Positions 31,759 through 43,177 of a stretch of 64,000 bases of DNA are shown here, piece by piece. Positions within the stretch are counted from its first letter, which is position 1. Every line of letters begins with the position of its first letter. Source of the stretch: Bubalus kerabau (Eukaryota > Chordata > Mammalia > Artiodactyla > Bovidae); assembly GCF_029407905.1 (NCBI RefSeq), contig NC_073628.1, forward strand, positions 22,411,501 to 22,475,500, given 5' to 3'. Both the position numbers and the translations under genes were made by a program. Below the pieces are notes generated by a model, which was given only the letters and a program-made list of their open reading frames with translations, did not search any database and was not told where the DNA came from.

Positions 31759-32426
31759 CAGTTCAGTTCAGTTCAGTACAGTCGCTCAGTCGTGTCCAAC
31801 TCTTTGCGACCCCATGAATCGCAGCGCGCCAGGCCTCCCTGTCCATCACCAACTCCCAGAGTTCACTCAGACTCACGTCCATCGACTCAGTGATGCCATC
31901 CAGCCATCTCATCCTCTGTCGTCCCCTTCTTCTCCTGCCCCCAATCCTTCCCAGCATCAGAGTCTTTTCCAGTGAGTCAACTCTTCGCATGAGGTGGCCA
32001 AAGTACTGGAGTTTCAGCTTTAGCATCATTCCTTCCAAAGAACACCTAGGGCTGATCTCCTTCAGAATGGACTGGATGGATCTCCTTGCAGTCCAAGGGA
32101 CTCTCAAGAGTCTTCTCCAACAACACAGTTCAAAAGCATCAATTCTTCGGCGCTCAGCTTTCTTCACAGTCCAATTCTCGCATCCATACATGACCACTGG
32201 AAAAACCATAGCCTTGACTAAACGGACCTTTGCTGGCAAAGTAATGTCTCTGCTTTTCAATATGCTATCTAGGTTGGTCGTAACTTTTCATGCTAGGAGT
32301 AAGTGTCTTCCAATTTCATGGCCGCAGTCACCATCTGCAGTGATTTTGGAGCCCCAAAAAATAAAGTCTGATACTGTTTCCACTGTTTCCCCATCTATTT
32401 CCCATGAAGCGATGGGACCAGATGCC
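31759..32426 (-). mobile_element. BovB LINE 3' portion with the best-preserved ORF2 C-terminus
   Basis: Reverse BovB, about 670 bp, starting with the 'cagttcagttcagttcagta' terminal repeats. The minus frame 31763-32260 (165 codons) is the C-terminal tail of the RTE-type ORF2 protein, with motifs 'VVMYGCENWTVKKAERRRID', 'KLQYFGHLM' and 'RWLDGITESMD'. The endonuclease and reverse-transcriptase catalytic domains are missing, so it is a dead-on-arrival copy, but this tail is open, which implies a fairly recent insertion. Confidence 0.95.
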
Positions 32427-33639
32427 CTACCCAGCCTCAAAACTATGTGGGGACTCGGACAGAAATACTTAAATAATAAAGAACCCAGGGCGCACGCCTT
32501 TCGATAAAGACTGCTTTGATGAGAAAGGTAGGATAGTTTCTACAGGGTAGAACTTTGTAAATTCACTGACCACTTGTTCATGGACTATACCAAAATAAAA
32601 TGTGTGTCTAAGGAAAAATCCATAGAAACTTTTACTTGTGGGTGCTCCTCCAGCCTTCCTGTGTGACTCTCCATGCAGGTGAGAGTCCTGGTTAGACATC
32701 TTAAAAATAATATCAAACTTGTTACCTGCTCAACTGGTTTCCATACTTATGGATCTAGTCCCATTCTTCAACAAAGAACGTCATCGCTCCAGGGTCTCTT
32801 TACGGAATATAATATTGAACTACCTGCCATCTGGCATCTTTGAAAGGTGACACTTATGGGAGATTGTCTGAGAAACACTGAATTTATCCATTTCTTCAAA
32901 TGTTAAAATTTCTATCTTTTTCCAGTGGAGATGCCGGTTCTGGTCTATGCTGTATCTACCGCTGCAATTTGAGACAAGTCTAAGCAAATTTGGCAAGACT
33001 GGTGAGACAAACTGTCTAGAAATCTATTTGTGTGAAGGACCAAGGCACCTCCCAGAAAATAATCCCAAGGAAAAAGAGAGGAAGTTGGATTTGATCTAAT
33101 CACAAAGCTCAGTGTCAAAGGGGAAGAGAGAGGACTTCTGAATACAACCTCTTGGGCCAGGAGGAACAATCATGTGTACAATATTCTTTGGGTTGGCCCC
33201 TGCTTTGTCTGGGCCTAAGAAATGAAAAGAGGTAGCTTCATGTAAAAAGCAAAAGAGTTGTTTTCATTAAAATTTTGGTCCATATCAGGACACAAGACTG
33301 CATCATGTTGGTGGATCTCTAATGAGATATGATGTGATGGAGAGAGACATTTTCTCCTTTTCAGTGGAGGGCCTTCTGAGAGCTCCATGTCTCCCTGAAC
33401 TTGCAGGGAAAGAAAGTCAATGTCCAGCCTAGACGATGATGCTGAACAGGCCTGGTGCTCCCTGTGACGTTGCTGGGAACCAGCAGAAAAGGCAGTTGAC
33501 CTGGGACTTAGGATAAACTGTTCCCAGAAGAGGTGGCAGTGCCCAGTGGATGCCCAGCTGACCCAACTGGCTTGTGAGGACATGCAAAATGCTCCCTGGG
33601 TTCTCCTAGGAATAATTATGGGAAGACTTTGCAGAGAAC
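32427..33639. other. 1.2 kb unassigned interval
   Basis: No firm repeat or gene. The minus-strand frame 33215-33583 (122 codons) has no recognised domain. Because an LTR-like sequence follows at 33640, part of this could be decayed retroviral internal sequence, which is inference only. Confidence 0.4.
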
Positions 33640-34214
33640 TAGAAGTCCTGCATCAGCGGGTCTGAATAAGAGCCAGGAGGATGTAGACCATTTTTGCTCA
33701 GTGTCACCATGTGTCCCCCAGCGCGTATGTCACAGAGCGGGATGGTGTAGCGGATGCTGTCAGCCCCCTCCCATACCTCCTTGACTACTTCAAGGCCCGC
33801 TGGCCCACAAGTCCCTGGCAGCATCTGCATCTCTTTGCCTAAAGGCTTTCTCTGCCTCCTGGAGCTTGCTCTGTTCCACCTGCCTGGTAGGGTGAAAATG
33901 CCTGGGGATTAATGCTTCTAGGAGCAGCCTTCAACCAATGACTGATGGAAGTTGGTATACAAATGCCCCAGCTCCCTCCCCACCCAGGTAGGATTACTCT
34001 GAGGCTGTTTAACAAGCCTTGCATTTCCAATGGGAAAGTTCTAATCTTCCTTTGTAGCAACTAACTTGACCGTACATCTTTTGGGGGGCTTCTTTTTCTT
34101 CTGTCTCAGTTGCCCACCCACTACCATTGCTTACTGGGACTGTATCTCAAATAAATGACATGCATTTGAATCCTTTTCTTAAGGTCTATTCCTAGGGGAA
34201 CCCAAACTAAGACA
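33640..34214 (+). mobile_element. ancient ERV LTR-like relic
   Basis: The order 'ggcccacaagtccctggcag', 'catctgcatctctttgccta', 'cctcctggagcttgctctgt', 'atctcaaataaatgacatgc' and terminal 'aacccaaactaagaca' resembles an old mammalian LTR, with AATAAA near its 3' end. It ends in CA as LTRs do. Family name uncertain (ERVL or ERV1). No retroviral gene is present. Confidence 0.55.
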
Positions 34215-34294
34215 GATGGGTTACACTTGGAGCCAAGTAAAGCAACACAAAGCTACTCTTTCAGGATGCTTTATCTTGAATATTCATCGAACTG

Positions 34295-34417
34295 CTTTTT
34301 TTTTTTTTTTTGGCCACACTGAGTCTTGGGGGATCTCAGGCTCCCCACAAGGATTGAACCTGAGCCATGGCAGCAAAAGCCTGGAATCTTAACCACCTAG
34401 GCCACCAGGGGACTCCC
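34295..34417 (-). mobile_element. CHR-type SINE
   Basis: Reverse CHR: T17 tail, 'ggccacactgagtcttgggg', 'aggccaccaggggactcc'. Confidence 0.88.
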
Positions 34418-34848
34418 CATCAGTGTGTTTTTACAGAGGTGCATTTTAATGGTAATGCTTTTGGTTTTTATTGACTATGCCCAGAAGCTGCCACAGGAGC
34501 CCAATACCTTCAGGAGCCAGCTAAAGATGTTACACAACACTTGCTATATGACATTCATTGTGAGAATTACTTCTAAAATTTTAAGATGGAAAGGGTTTTT
34601 GCTTAGCCTGAGAAGCTGGTATCATTCCTGCATTCTGATAAGGAGAGCTGGATACCAGACCTACATACTCTCTCTCCCTTATAGGAAATTCAGAAGCCAA
34701 TTTGGAGTTCAGTTATAGTAAATATACAGAACTTTATCACCTGCATCTATATACTTCTCTTCCCTAGTCTGGATATCAATTAAGGTATGTTTTCTCTGGT
34801 CCTGATCATTTATTCCCATTTATATCTCTACTTTATCTCTACTTTAAT
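34418..34848. other. AT-rich interval, nothing recognised
   Basis: Open frame 34425-34718 (97 codons) has no recognisable domain and lies outside known repeats. No gene supported. Confidence 0.4.
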
Positions 34849-34978
34849 TTTTTTTTTAATTTGGCTGTGCCAAATTAAATTTGTGGCAGGTGGGATCTAG
34901 TTTCCTGTCTGGGGGTTGAACAGGGTCCCCTGCACTGGAAGCTTAGAGTCTTAGCCACTGGACCACCAAGGAAATCCC
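34849..34978 (-). mobile_element. CHR-type SINE
   Basis: Reverse CHR: 'gtggcaggtgggatctagtt' and head 'ctggaccaccaaggaaatcc'. Confidence 0.88.
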
Positions 34979-36540
34979 TGCCTCTCCTTTTTATGCGCAT
35001 CTCTTCGTAAGCTGACTCAAATCTTCTGCAGAATTAGTGGGTATATTAAACAAGGTGTTTAATAAGCATTTAATGAATTACATTTGAATGCCAACTCTGC
35101 AGAGATCCAGTCCTGGAAACCCAGATGTATGAATCTCCCCTCCAGAGCATCTTACCCCTTAGGGCAGTGCATCCCAGACTTTCTAGATTCTGTGATTGTT
35201 TCTTCAGCCGACAGGAAAGGCAGATCAAGTCAATGTGAGCAGACATCCAGTACAGACATGTGGACAAGAGGATGGGACCCCTCACTCAGCTTGGACCACC
35301 CCCTTCCTCATCTGCATGAATCACCTCCTCCTAAGCTTTAGATCCCTGCTGGGAGCAGGCTGCCCAGCAGCTCTGGAGAAAACCCAGCAGGGTATGGGGC
35401 TTTGAACCCCAGCGCTGGGGCTGGGCTACAGTAGCCACTCTGCTGCCCCCCAGGAGAGAGGGACCCCTCCCTTCCGTGGGCCTGTCTGCCCACCAGCCGA
35501 GGGCTGTCCTGCCCAAGTGTACCTGAGCTCGGGTGCTGACTCACAGGTCAAGAACTAGCTTGGGGCAGGGCCCTCCCCTGGCCACCTGTTGGTCTGTCTG
35601 GACCCTCTCCTTGCCCACTGGACACTGCTTCCAACTTCCTTCAGGCTGTGGTGGAGATGGCATGGGTGGGGCTGGGGTGGAGGTGAAGGGCCTGGGGAGT
35701 CAGCGAGGAGGGGATGGAAGGAGACTGCCCCACAGGCCCCAGGTTCTGCCTCTTTTCTGGAAGCTCCTTCTAAACTGAGACGCACCCCTCACCCTCCATC
35801 CTCACCCCCAGCTGTTTGTCTAATGAAGAAACCTTTCTGACCCAGCCAGTTAAAAGTCCTGGCCCTTTGCCTCATTACTGCCAAGCCCAGAACTAAAGAG
35901 GTGAAAGCTGGCAGCCTTAGGCTGCCTTCAACTTGGCAACTACCCCTCAGGGTCTGTGTCTCAGAGGCCCAGCCTCTCAATAGGGCTGTGTTCTCAGTCC
36001 CGGTTAAACAAAGCCGGGCCGCCTCCCTCCTGGGCCTGAGCCCCCCATTCTCGTCTTTCTGTGCGGGATTAAGAGCTGCTCTCTTGTTTGGGTGTCACTC
36101 TCCCTTTGAACTGCCGTGGCTTCATCTGGTTTCAGGCTCAGCTTCCTGCCAGGAAGTGGATTTACCCCTGGTTTGTTGTTACTCTCGCCACAGGACCATA
36201 CCCAGGGGGAGTGGGGCTCTTTCTCCCCAGAGACCCCTGCCTTGTGTGTTCCCTCCCCTCCCCCTTCTCTCTCCAGCGTAAGTCCCTAAAGTCAGTCCCG
36301 GTCACCTCCTCTCCCCTCTGAATTCTCGTGCCACATGGGCAAAGATGGAGGCTCCAGTGATGGGGGGCCCAGGTCTGCTTGTCTAGGAGCACCAAGGCGA
36401 GCAAGATGGAGATGCTAAAGGCTGGGTGCGCGTTCGCCAGGCTGAGGGAGGAGAAAGCCCTGAATTGATGGGGGAGGCTGGGCTGGGTCCCTCTCTGGGA
36501 CTGGAGTCCGAGAGCCTCTCACTCTCTTCTTCGTCTCTTT
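34979..36540. other. 1.6 kb GC-rich repeat-free interval
   Basis: No repeats recognised. Several short frames on both strands, none with a domain. CpG content is modest. Could contain regulatory sequence; nothing specific is defensible. Confidence 0.4.
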
Positions 36541-36750
36541 AAAATATTTATTTATGTGGTTTCACCAGGTCGGGCCTTAGTTGTAGCATGTGGGATCTTT
36601 GATCTTCATTGCAGCATGTAGGATCTTTTGTTGCAGTGTGCAAACTCTTCACTGCGGCATGTGGGATCTAGTTCCCTGACCAGGGATCGAACCTGGGGCC
36701 CCTGCATTGGGAGTGTGTAGTCTTAGCCACTGGACCACTAGGGAAGTCCA
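36541..36750 (-). mobile_element. CHR-type SINE, longer variant
   Basis: Reverse CHR with repeated 'gcatgtgggatct' segments (36588, 36613 and 36657), 'gaccagggatcgaacctggg' and head 'ctggaccactagggaagtcc'. The three reiterations give it extra length. Confidence 0.85.
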
Positions 36751-37860
36751 TCTCAGTCTCTACTTGAAAGTCCCAGAAAATGCTAAACTACTGAAAGCCA
36801 GATCTCTTTGAGTGCAAATTCAGGGCTATTTCTCTCATTACTTCTAAAATGTGTATTTTACCTTAATTTGCAATAGACAGAATCTTATAGACACAGTCCT
36901 TGAAGTATGGAGAGAGTGTATGTAATGTAGAAGGGGGTCAATTGATCTTAGGTACATTGACATCCAGGTAGAAGACAGATCTTTTCTTGTCTTATGTAGA
37001 AATATATAAGATTTCCTTCTTAAATAGAGGGAAGGCTATTGTCCTTAGGATCTTCCAGAAAACATCAAAAGAGATATAAAAGTATAGTTCAGCTGATATC
37101 CCTTGTAAGGTACAAGAAATGTCTGACCAGCAGCCGACATAACACCTTCTATTTTATTAATAATCAGGGAAGGGTGAGCTTTGGCAGTAAGAATCCACCT
37201 TGGCCCATATTTCTGGAAATCCTCTTCAGAGGAGTGGATTTCAGGGGAGAGAAGTTAAAGAAAGGTGTGATCTTGCCTGGGGCAGGGGACCATCTCTCCA
37301 TCAGGACAGGTGTTTTCCCTTGTTTGTTTCTGTTTGGTTTTACCTGCCAGCCCCCACAAAACCTGTTAAGCGAGAAAAATTGGCCCCTAAAACTGGGAGT
37401 GAGGGCTCTGCGGGGCAATGAGATGAAAATAGATTCCGGCGTTGGGCCGGAGGAGAAGAGATATGGGTTGTGGGTGACAGAAAGTGGCTCATGGGAGGAG
37501 GAGGATAGTGTCAGGCTGCAGAAGGTTCTGGACAAAGGAGCTGAGAAGGGAAGTGTGGCCGAGTGGATGAGCAGGAGCCCAGAGAAAGCCAGCAAAGCCA
37601 CCCTCCAGGACCGGCCCTCCCCTGCACACAGGATGTGGGCCCAGAAGGTGCTGCTGGCCCAGGCCCATCAGCTGCCCTCCTCAGAAAGCCTGAGCTGTGC
37701 GGCTGGCAGCTCTGGGCTTCCCATCCCTGAGGTCCTGATTGCGGCCGCCGGCCCTGGGAGCCTCCTCCGACTGCCAGAGGCCCCGGGCTTGTCCCAGTGC
37801 CCAGATCTAATGAGCAGCTCACTGGAATCCGCCGAAGGACCAGGGCGCAAGGAGACATGC
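36751..37860. other. repeat-free interval with the window's longest open frame
   Basis: A plus frame is open from 37039 to 37863 (274 codons if the non-ATG TTG is counted). No domain is recognised, there is no Kozak-type ATG at its start, and no CpG-island promoter. Treated as probably non-coding, but repeat-free and unusual. Confidence 0.4.
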
Positions 37861-37990
37861 TAATTAACGTGATTGCTGTTCTTTAATTAAGCAATCATCC
37901 CCCCAAAGAGCGTATTATCATGCAAATAGAGCCCTCTCGGGTGAGGTAAGGGCTTTGGGCAACAGCTGAGGTCTGTTAATAAGGCCCCAG
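37861..37990. promoter_or_regulatory. candidate conserved enhancer core (homeodomain/POU-type motifs)
   Basis: AT-rich block abutting GC-rich DNA, with TAATTAA at 37861, the palindrome TTAATTAA at 37883-37890, an inverted repeat tgattgct / agcaatca at 37870-37877 and 37890-37897, and the octamer ATGCAAAT at 37920-37927. Such clustering in repeat-free sequence is typical of developmental enhancers. Conservation itself was not tested. Confidence 0.4.
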
Positions 37991-38436
37991 AGCGCTGGAG
38001 GGCAGGGATCCAGGATGCCCCATTGACTGGGTGGCGGAGCCCGGGAAGCGATCACGCCTCACCGCATGCCCTTTGTCTCTCTGGGCCTGGGCTGCAGAGC
38101 AGTGGGAGGCAGGGACCCCGCACCTCCCGCTTCTCCTTCCCCTCCATCTCTCCAAGAGAGGCTTTCAGAGCTGTACAGGCTGGAGGGGTTTGTAGGACAA
38201 GGTCTGGTTTGGTCCTTTGTACAATCAACGCCCCAGTTATCAGAGCATCAGGGCACAGACGGGTTGGAATGTGTGGGAATGGGGGCTCCTCTGTGTCCAT
38301 AAACATGGAAGATTCTACAAAGGGATGAGCACCATCCAGACTCTAATGGAACAGAAAGAGACTGAAATGAATCACCCACCTGGCAGACTAGGTCAAACCA
38401 CTTTCTCTCCAAGACCTAGTTTCTCATCTTTGTTTA

Positions 38437-38801
38437 TTATTCATTAATTTTTATTGCAGTATAGTTGCTTTACAATGTTGTGTTAGCTTCTGTGAGCTCA
38501 GTCGCTCAGTCGTGTCTGACTTTTTGTGACCCCAAGGATTCTAGCCCTCCAGGCTCCTCTATCCATGGGATTTCCCAGGCAAGAATACTGGAGTGTGTTG
38601 CCAAGACCTCCTCCGGGGGATCTTCCTGACCCAGGGATTGAACCTGAGTCTCCTGCATCTCCTGCGTTGGCAGGCAGAATCTTTACCACTGAGTCTCCTG
38701 GGAAGCTTCTACTGCACAACAAAATGAATCAGCCGTACAGTATCCATATACCCCCTCCCTTTTGGATTTCCCTCCCATTTAGGACACCACAGTGCATTTT
38801 C
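38437..38801 (-). mobile_element. ruminant L1 3' end split by a Bov-tA
   Basis: Left part 'tttttattgcagtatagttg', 'ctttacaatgttgtgttagc' and right part 'gcacaacaaaatgaatcagc', 'ccctcccttttggatttccc' join into a standard reversed L1 3' end once the SINE at 38492-38703 is removed. Confidence 0.9.
38492..38703 (-). mobile_element. Bov-tA SINE inside an L1
   Basis: Reverse Bov-tA from 'gagctcagtcgctcagtcgt' to 'ctgagtctcctgggaa'. Short duplication agcttct at 38485-38491 and 38704-38710. Confidence 0.92.
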
Positions 38802-38904
38802 TCATCTTCGGAATGGGGTGCTCACAAGAGCCTGACACGGTTATCATGTAAGTAAGTGGTTGTGAATGCAACAGGCTCAGGGTTTCACGCCTAACCTAAT
38901 GGTT

Positions 38905-39155
38905 CCTGAATGGGGTGGCCTACTTCCACAAGGAGACAGATAAGATGTATCTATGTATATTTATTTGCTAAATCCAACAACCTTATCGCTGGGGACACTG
39001 GCTTGTCTCAGAGATGTTTGGGCTGTCACGACTGGATAAGTAGGGGCTACTGGCATCTGTTGGATAGAGGCAGGGGACGCTGCTCAGTAGGTGCATGGGA
39101 CAAAGAATTATCTGCTCCCAAATACCCACAGTGCTCAGGTTGAGAAGCTCTGACC
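38905..39155. mobile_element. ancient hAT-type DNA transposon relic
   Basis: 'tgggctgtcacgactggata', 'ggctactggcatctgttgga', 'acaaagaattatctgctccc' and 'gctcaggttgagaagctctg' resemble a common old mammalian hAT (MER-class) element. Exact family not certain. Confidence 0.6.
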
Positions 39156-39568
39156 TAAACAGTACCTAGTAAACCTGACTTAGAGGAAGAAGTCATGAAG
39201 CGATGGTATGCTTTCTAGAGCAGGCCCACAGCAGTGTGGCTGCAAGTCACCTTGGAACCAGCTCTTTGGGTGTTTCTGTTTTCTCAAAGAAAAAATTTGG
39301 ATAATAATTGTGTTTTAAGTAATGGAACAAACAGGCTGAGGCCGAGTAGTGCCGGCGGGTACTTGGAGTCCTGTGCAAGAAGCGGGACCAAAAAAATCAA
39401 TTATGAACCCAAGGAGTCTCAGAGATAACACAGAGCCTGCTCAGACAGAAGAGGAAAGTGGGCCTTCATGAGAAGAGGCCCAGGCCCCAGCCTGTGGGCA
39501 CAATGAGGCCCCTGAGAGCCGGTGTTGGCGGCTCCTAGATGGTAAAGAGGGAACCCTACTCACACCTT
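39156..39568. other. single-copy interval
   Basis: No repeat or exon recognised. Confidence 0.45.
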
Positions 39569-39925
39569 TGCTGTTGTTTAGTCCTTCAGGCGTGTCCTAC
39601 TCTTGCAACCCCACGGACAGCAGCCCGCCAGGCTCCTCTGTCCATGGGATTTCCCAGGCAAGAATACTGGAGTGGGGTGCCATTGCCTTTTCCAATGCAT
39701 GAAAGTGAAAAGTGAAAGCGAAGTAGCTCAGTCACGTCCGACTCCTAGCAACCCCATGGACTGCAGCCCACCAGGCTCCTCCGTGCATGGGATTTCCCAG
39801 GCAAGAGTACTGGAGTCGGGTGCCATCGCCTTCTCCAGGGGATCTTCCTGAAACCGGGGATCTAGCCCACGTCTCCTGCATCTTGTGCATTGGCAGGTGG
39901 GTTCTTTATCACTGAACCAGAGTCT
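39569..39925 (-). mobile_element. composite Bov-A/Bov-tA SINE
   Basis: Reverse composite of about 357 bp: one Bov-A monomer (39569-39695), the 'gcatgaaagtgaaaagtgaa' linker, then a second Bov-A core continuing into the tRNA-like part ('gggatcttcctgaaaccggg', 'gcattggcaggtgggttctt'). A Bov-A2 dimer normally lacks the tRNA head at this position. The final head bases are altered. Confidence 0.85.
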
Positions 39926-41018
39926 CTGGTGGGGCTGGTGCATTGCTGTGGGGGAGATGAAAGGCAGAAAGTCAACAAACCAGGCCATCCAGCAGTGGGG
40001 AAGATCAAGCCTCTTGCTCCCAGAAATCTTGGACCCCTTTCAGTTTGGTTTTCAACTCGCTGCAAAATAAATGTTTTGTGTTACAAGGAGACAGAGATAC
40101 TATCTCATCAGCCCTACTAGTTTAGCGCCGCCTCTGCCAACCTCTCACTCGACGTTTGGCAGGGGAAGGAGTGAGGAGAAAAACAGGACCAGGTTCTGTT
40201 TGCAAAACATTTTCATCAGTCAAAAAACTGCCAGGGTTGTGAATATTAAGTAAACCCTAACTCACGGAGACGGATACCTTGCCTTGCTTTGCTGGTCCGC
40301 TGGGTAACAGAGTTCTGTTACTTTGGGACTGACAGCTCTAACATTCTGCAGGCTCCTCGGAACTGCTCTGGCTTTTTCTGAACAAAGAACAATCCACAAA
40401 AACGCCTATGGTTTGCAGTGGATAGGAGTGTGTTTACAGGACCGAGGACTTCGGCTCTCTCTTCAATCAGGAGGGACCCAGTGAGATCGCCCATTTAATC
40501 GCCTCCCACATACACGTGGGGCTGGGTAGCCTGAAGGCCCTTCTGCCAGTGGATTTCATCAGAGTGTGGCCCAAGTGTCAGACCTTTTCAGTGAGTTCCC
40601 TATGGGCCAGCCCTGTTTTTTCCATTGCAGGATTTATAAGTGGGTTTGAAATGAGAGCATAGTTCTGCCTTGCCAGGAACAAAGGTTTTCACTGTGTTTC
40701 AGTCACTAGCCTAAGACACCATAATATAAGCCAGGCTCCCCAGTCCGTACCTCGAGCAAGTCCCAAAGTGAAAGTTCATCCAAGAACAATAATAGTGATG
40801 GTATAGCCCAAACTTACACTTACTACGTACAAGGCATTGTTCTAATCCTTACAAAACCAGGAGGCAGGCATTTCTAGCACCGTCAGTTTTGAAAGTGGAG
40901 CTCTCCTGTTTTCCTTATTCTTAAGTCAGGCTAGTCTCCCTCCCTCCCCCGTAGCTTCTCTTCAGATCTCCAGGTTACCTCCTTCATTCTGAATGTGACC
41001 AAGGTCTTCCGTTAGCTT
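39926..41018. other. 1.1 kb repeat-poor interval
   Basis: No repeat recognised. No gene called. Confidence 0.45.
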
Positions 41019-41029
41019 TGAAACAGTCC

Positions 41030-41222
41030 TTCTTTTCAGTGCTACCTGACTCTTTTAAGACCCCTATGGACTGTAGCCCAGCAGGCTCCTCTGTGCATGG
41101 GAATTCTACAGGCAAGAGTACTGGAGTGGTTGCCATTTCCTCCTCCAGGGGATCTTCCCGACCCTGGGATCGAACCTGTCCGTCGAGTGGGTTCTTCATC
41201 ACTAGTACCACTTGGGAAGCCC
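41030..41222 (-). mobile_element. Bov-tA SINE
   Basis: Reverse Bov-tA with some internal loss; perfect 11-bp duplication tgaaacagtcc at 41019-41029 and 41223-41233. Confidence 0.93.
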
Positions 41223-41419
41223 TGAAACAGTCCAACCCAGTTCTTTCAGTGGTTTTCTCCTCAAGGACCATTTCTTTCTTGATCTTTAAACCCATAACCT
41301 CAGTCTTTACCATAACCAAAAGTGCTTGCTTCTGTGCTGCTTTGCCTGGTTTTCTCATTGTGGAGACCACATTTAAAAAGCTATGAAGCATGAGAGTTAA
41401 GTGTGTGTCTATTCTGAAG

Positions 41420-41615
41420 TTTACCTGCTTGGGTTTGAATCCAGTTCTATATCTCTAGCTGTGTCACCTTGGGTAAGTTACTCAACGTCTCTGAGCCTTG
41501 GTTTCCTCCTTTATAAAATGAGAATAATATACCTGTTTCAGAGGAACGCTGAGTGAGTGCTATCAAACTGTGCCTGCCACATAATAGGTACTAGCTAAGT
41601 GTGATGTTATCTCAC
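41420..41615 (+). repeat. MIR SINE, nearly full-length
   Basis: The best MIR in the window: 'cttgggtttgaatccagttc', 'accttgggtaagttactcaa', 'tataaaatgagaataatata' and 'gtgcctgccacataataggt' in forward order. Confidence 0.9.
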
Positions 41616-42915
41616 TTAAAAAAAGACTAAATGTCTCAAGGGCAGAGATGCTATTGTGTCTTTATATGAGTGCTAAGCTAGTGATAAACAAACAGAGAAA
41701 GCTTGATAAGCATTTGTGGGGGTCTTTGGCTGCTCAAAGAAACGGTGAGAAGATACATGTGTCTTCCTGGGACTCCACCCAGGAAAGCAGCAAAGTAGGA
41801 AGTCCACACAAAGAAGTGTAGAATCTTGATAATATCTTGTAGGCACTTAGTAAATGTCATTGAATAATTTCATTACACTTGATCAGCACTATGGAGAACT
41901 ACGGCAGTTTCAGTGTTTACAGGAAGAGAAAGAAATAGAGAAAAAGGACAGTAGAAGGATAATGATCAATTCATCTCCTTCTAGCCTTTGCCTTGTGTTT
42001 TCTGAGTATTTGTTAAGCTCAGCACCTTCTGAGCCATCTCTGAGGCAGCCATGAGGTGGAAGTGTGCACTGACCCGGGCTCGAGAGGAAACACAGGGCTG
42101 ACTCTCCAGACTGGGGCTGCTGATTGCGGTAGAAAGAGAATTTTGAGAATGGCCACCTTCCTGGTGACTCCAGATGGTCGCAGGGCTCACCAACAGGAAT
42201 CCAGCTGGGCTGAACATCCTAAAGACATTCTGAAATGTTTCCTGTGTAGGAGAATGGTGAAGCCAACCTCTGGGCCTGGAAGGGGACCAGGCTGCAAGAT
42301 GTTGACATGGGGAGAGAAGGGTAAACAGGGCCTGTGAGAGGAGTGAGCTATCTCTGAGCCAGCCTCATGCGTGGAGGCAGTGGATTGGACCTGATGGGCA
42401 TGTATAGCCCCCAGAGGCTTGGTTCTGATGGTTAAAAAGGAAATGATCTCACTGCAGAAAAAAGTCCCAGAGTCCTGACATTCTGCCTTGCTCTGGCTTA
42501 TTTTGGGACTTAAGTCGCAATGCCCCCGTGTCCATTCCTCCCTTCCTTTTGCGAAAGGCCCCACAGTCCTCCTCCTGCAGCATTTTGAAAAATGCTAAGC
42601 ACAGATCTCCCCAGGCACAGTCCTTTAATCAAGGTGGAAACCCTTTGTGAAGGGGCCCAAGAGAAGCTGGGCTGCAGGAGGGGCTAATTGGCTGTGTTGA
42701 GCCTTTTGACAAATCCATGAAATGAATACAAAGAGAATGGGCCAAGAGATGTTTCTGAATGCAGGTGGAGTCTGAGACATCAAGAGGGCCTGTGAATGGG
42801 TTCTTCCAAAGGTCTTCTCATGCCCACACCTAGTCTGGGACCACATAGGGGATGGAGGTTGCTAATTTCAGTCCCCACATTGCTGGTTAGGAGATTAGTG
42901 GCCATAGGGCAAGCG
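41616..42915. other. 1.3 kb interval, possible L2 trace then single-copy
   Basis: 41640-41860 has faint L2 3' text ('caagggcagagatgctattg', 'aggcacttagtaaatgtcat'). The rest is single-copy with no recognised gene; the frames at 42056-42337 and 42187-42564 have no domain. Confidence 0.4.
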
Positions 42916-42949
42916 GAGAAAGGGTGCACGTGTGTGTGTGTGTGTGTGT

Positions 42950-43166
42950 TAAATCGCTTTAGTCCTGTCTGATTTTTTTGAGACCCTTTGGATTGTCGCC
43001 TGCCAGGCTGTTCTGTCCATGGGATTCTCTAGGCAAGAATATTGGAGTAGGTTGCCATACCCGCCTCCAGGGGATCTTCCTGACTCAGGGATCGAACCCA
43101 TGCCTCTTACATCTCTTGTACTGGCAGGTGGGTTCTTTACCACTAGCAGCACCTGGGAAGCCCCCA
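42950..43166 (-). mobile_element. Bov-tA SINE between two TG tracts
   Basis: Reverse Bov-tA from 'aaatcgctttagtcctgtct' to 'agcacctgggaagccccc'. The flanks gagaaagggtg at 42916-42926 and 43167-43177 are both followed by (TG)n, so the target duplication probably included part of a pre-existing TG tract. Confidence 0.9.
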
Positions 43167-43177
43167 GAGAAAGGGTG

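Noticed and set aside
31763..32260. 165-codon minus-strand frame as a host gene
   Set aside because: The peptide is the C-terminal tail of the BovB ORF2 protein. It lacks the endonuclease and reverse-transcriptase domains and lies in a 5'-truncated copy.
36588..36670. CRISPR-like spaced repeats (gcatgtgggatct at three places)
   Set aside because: They are reiterations inside a CHR SINE in a mammalian genome; unit spacing and sequence are not CRISPR-like.
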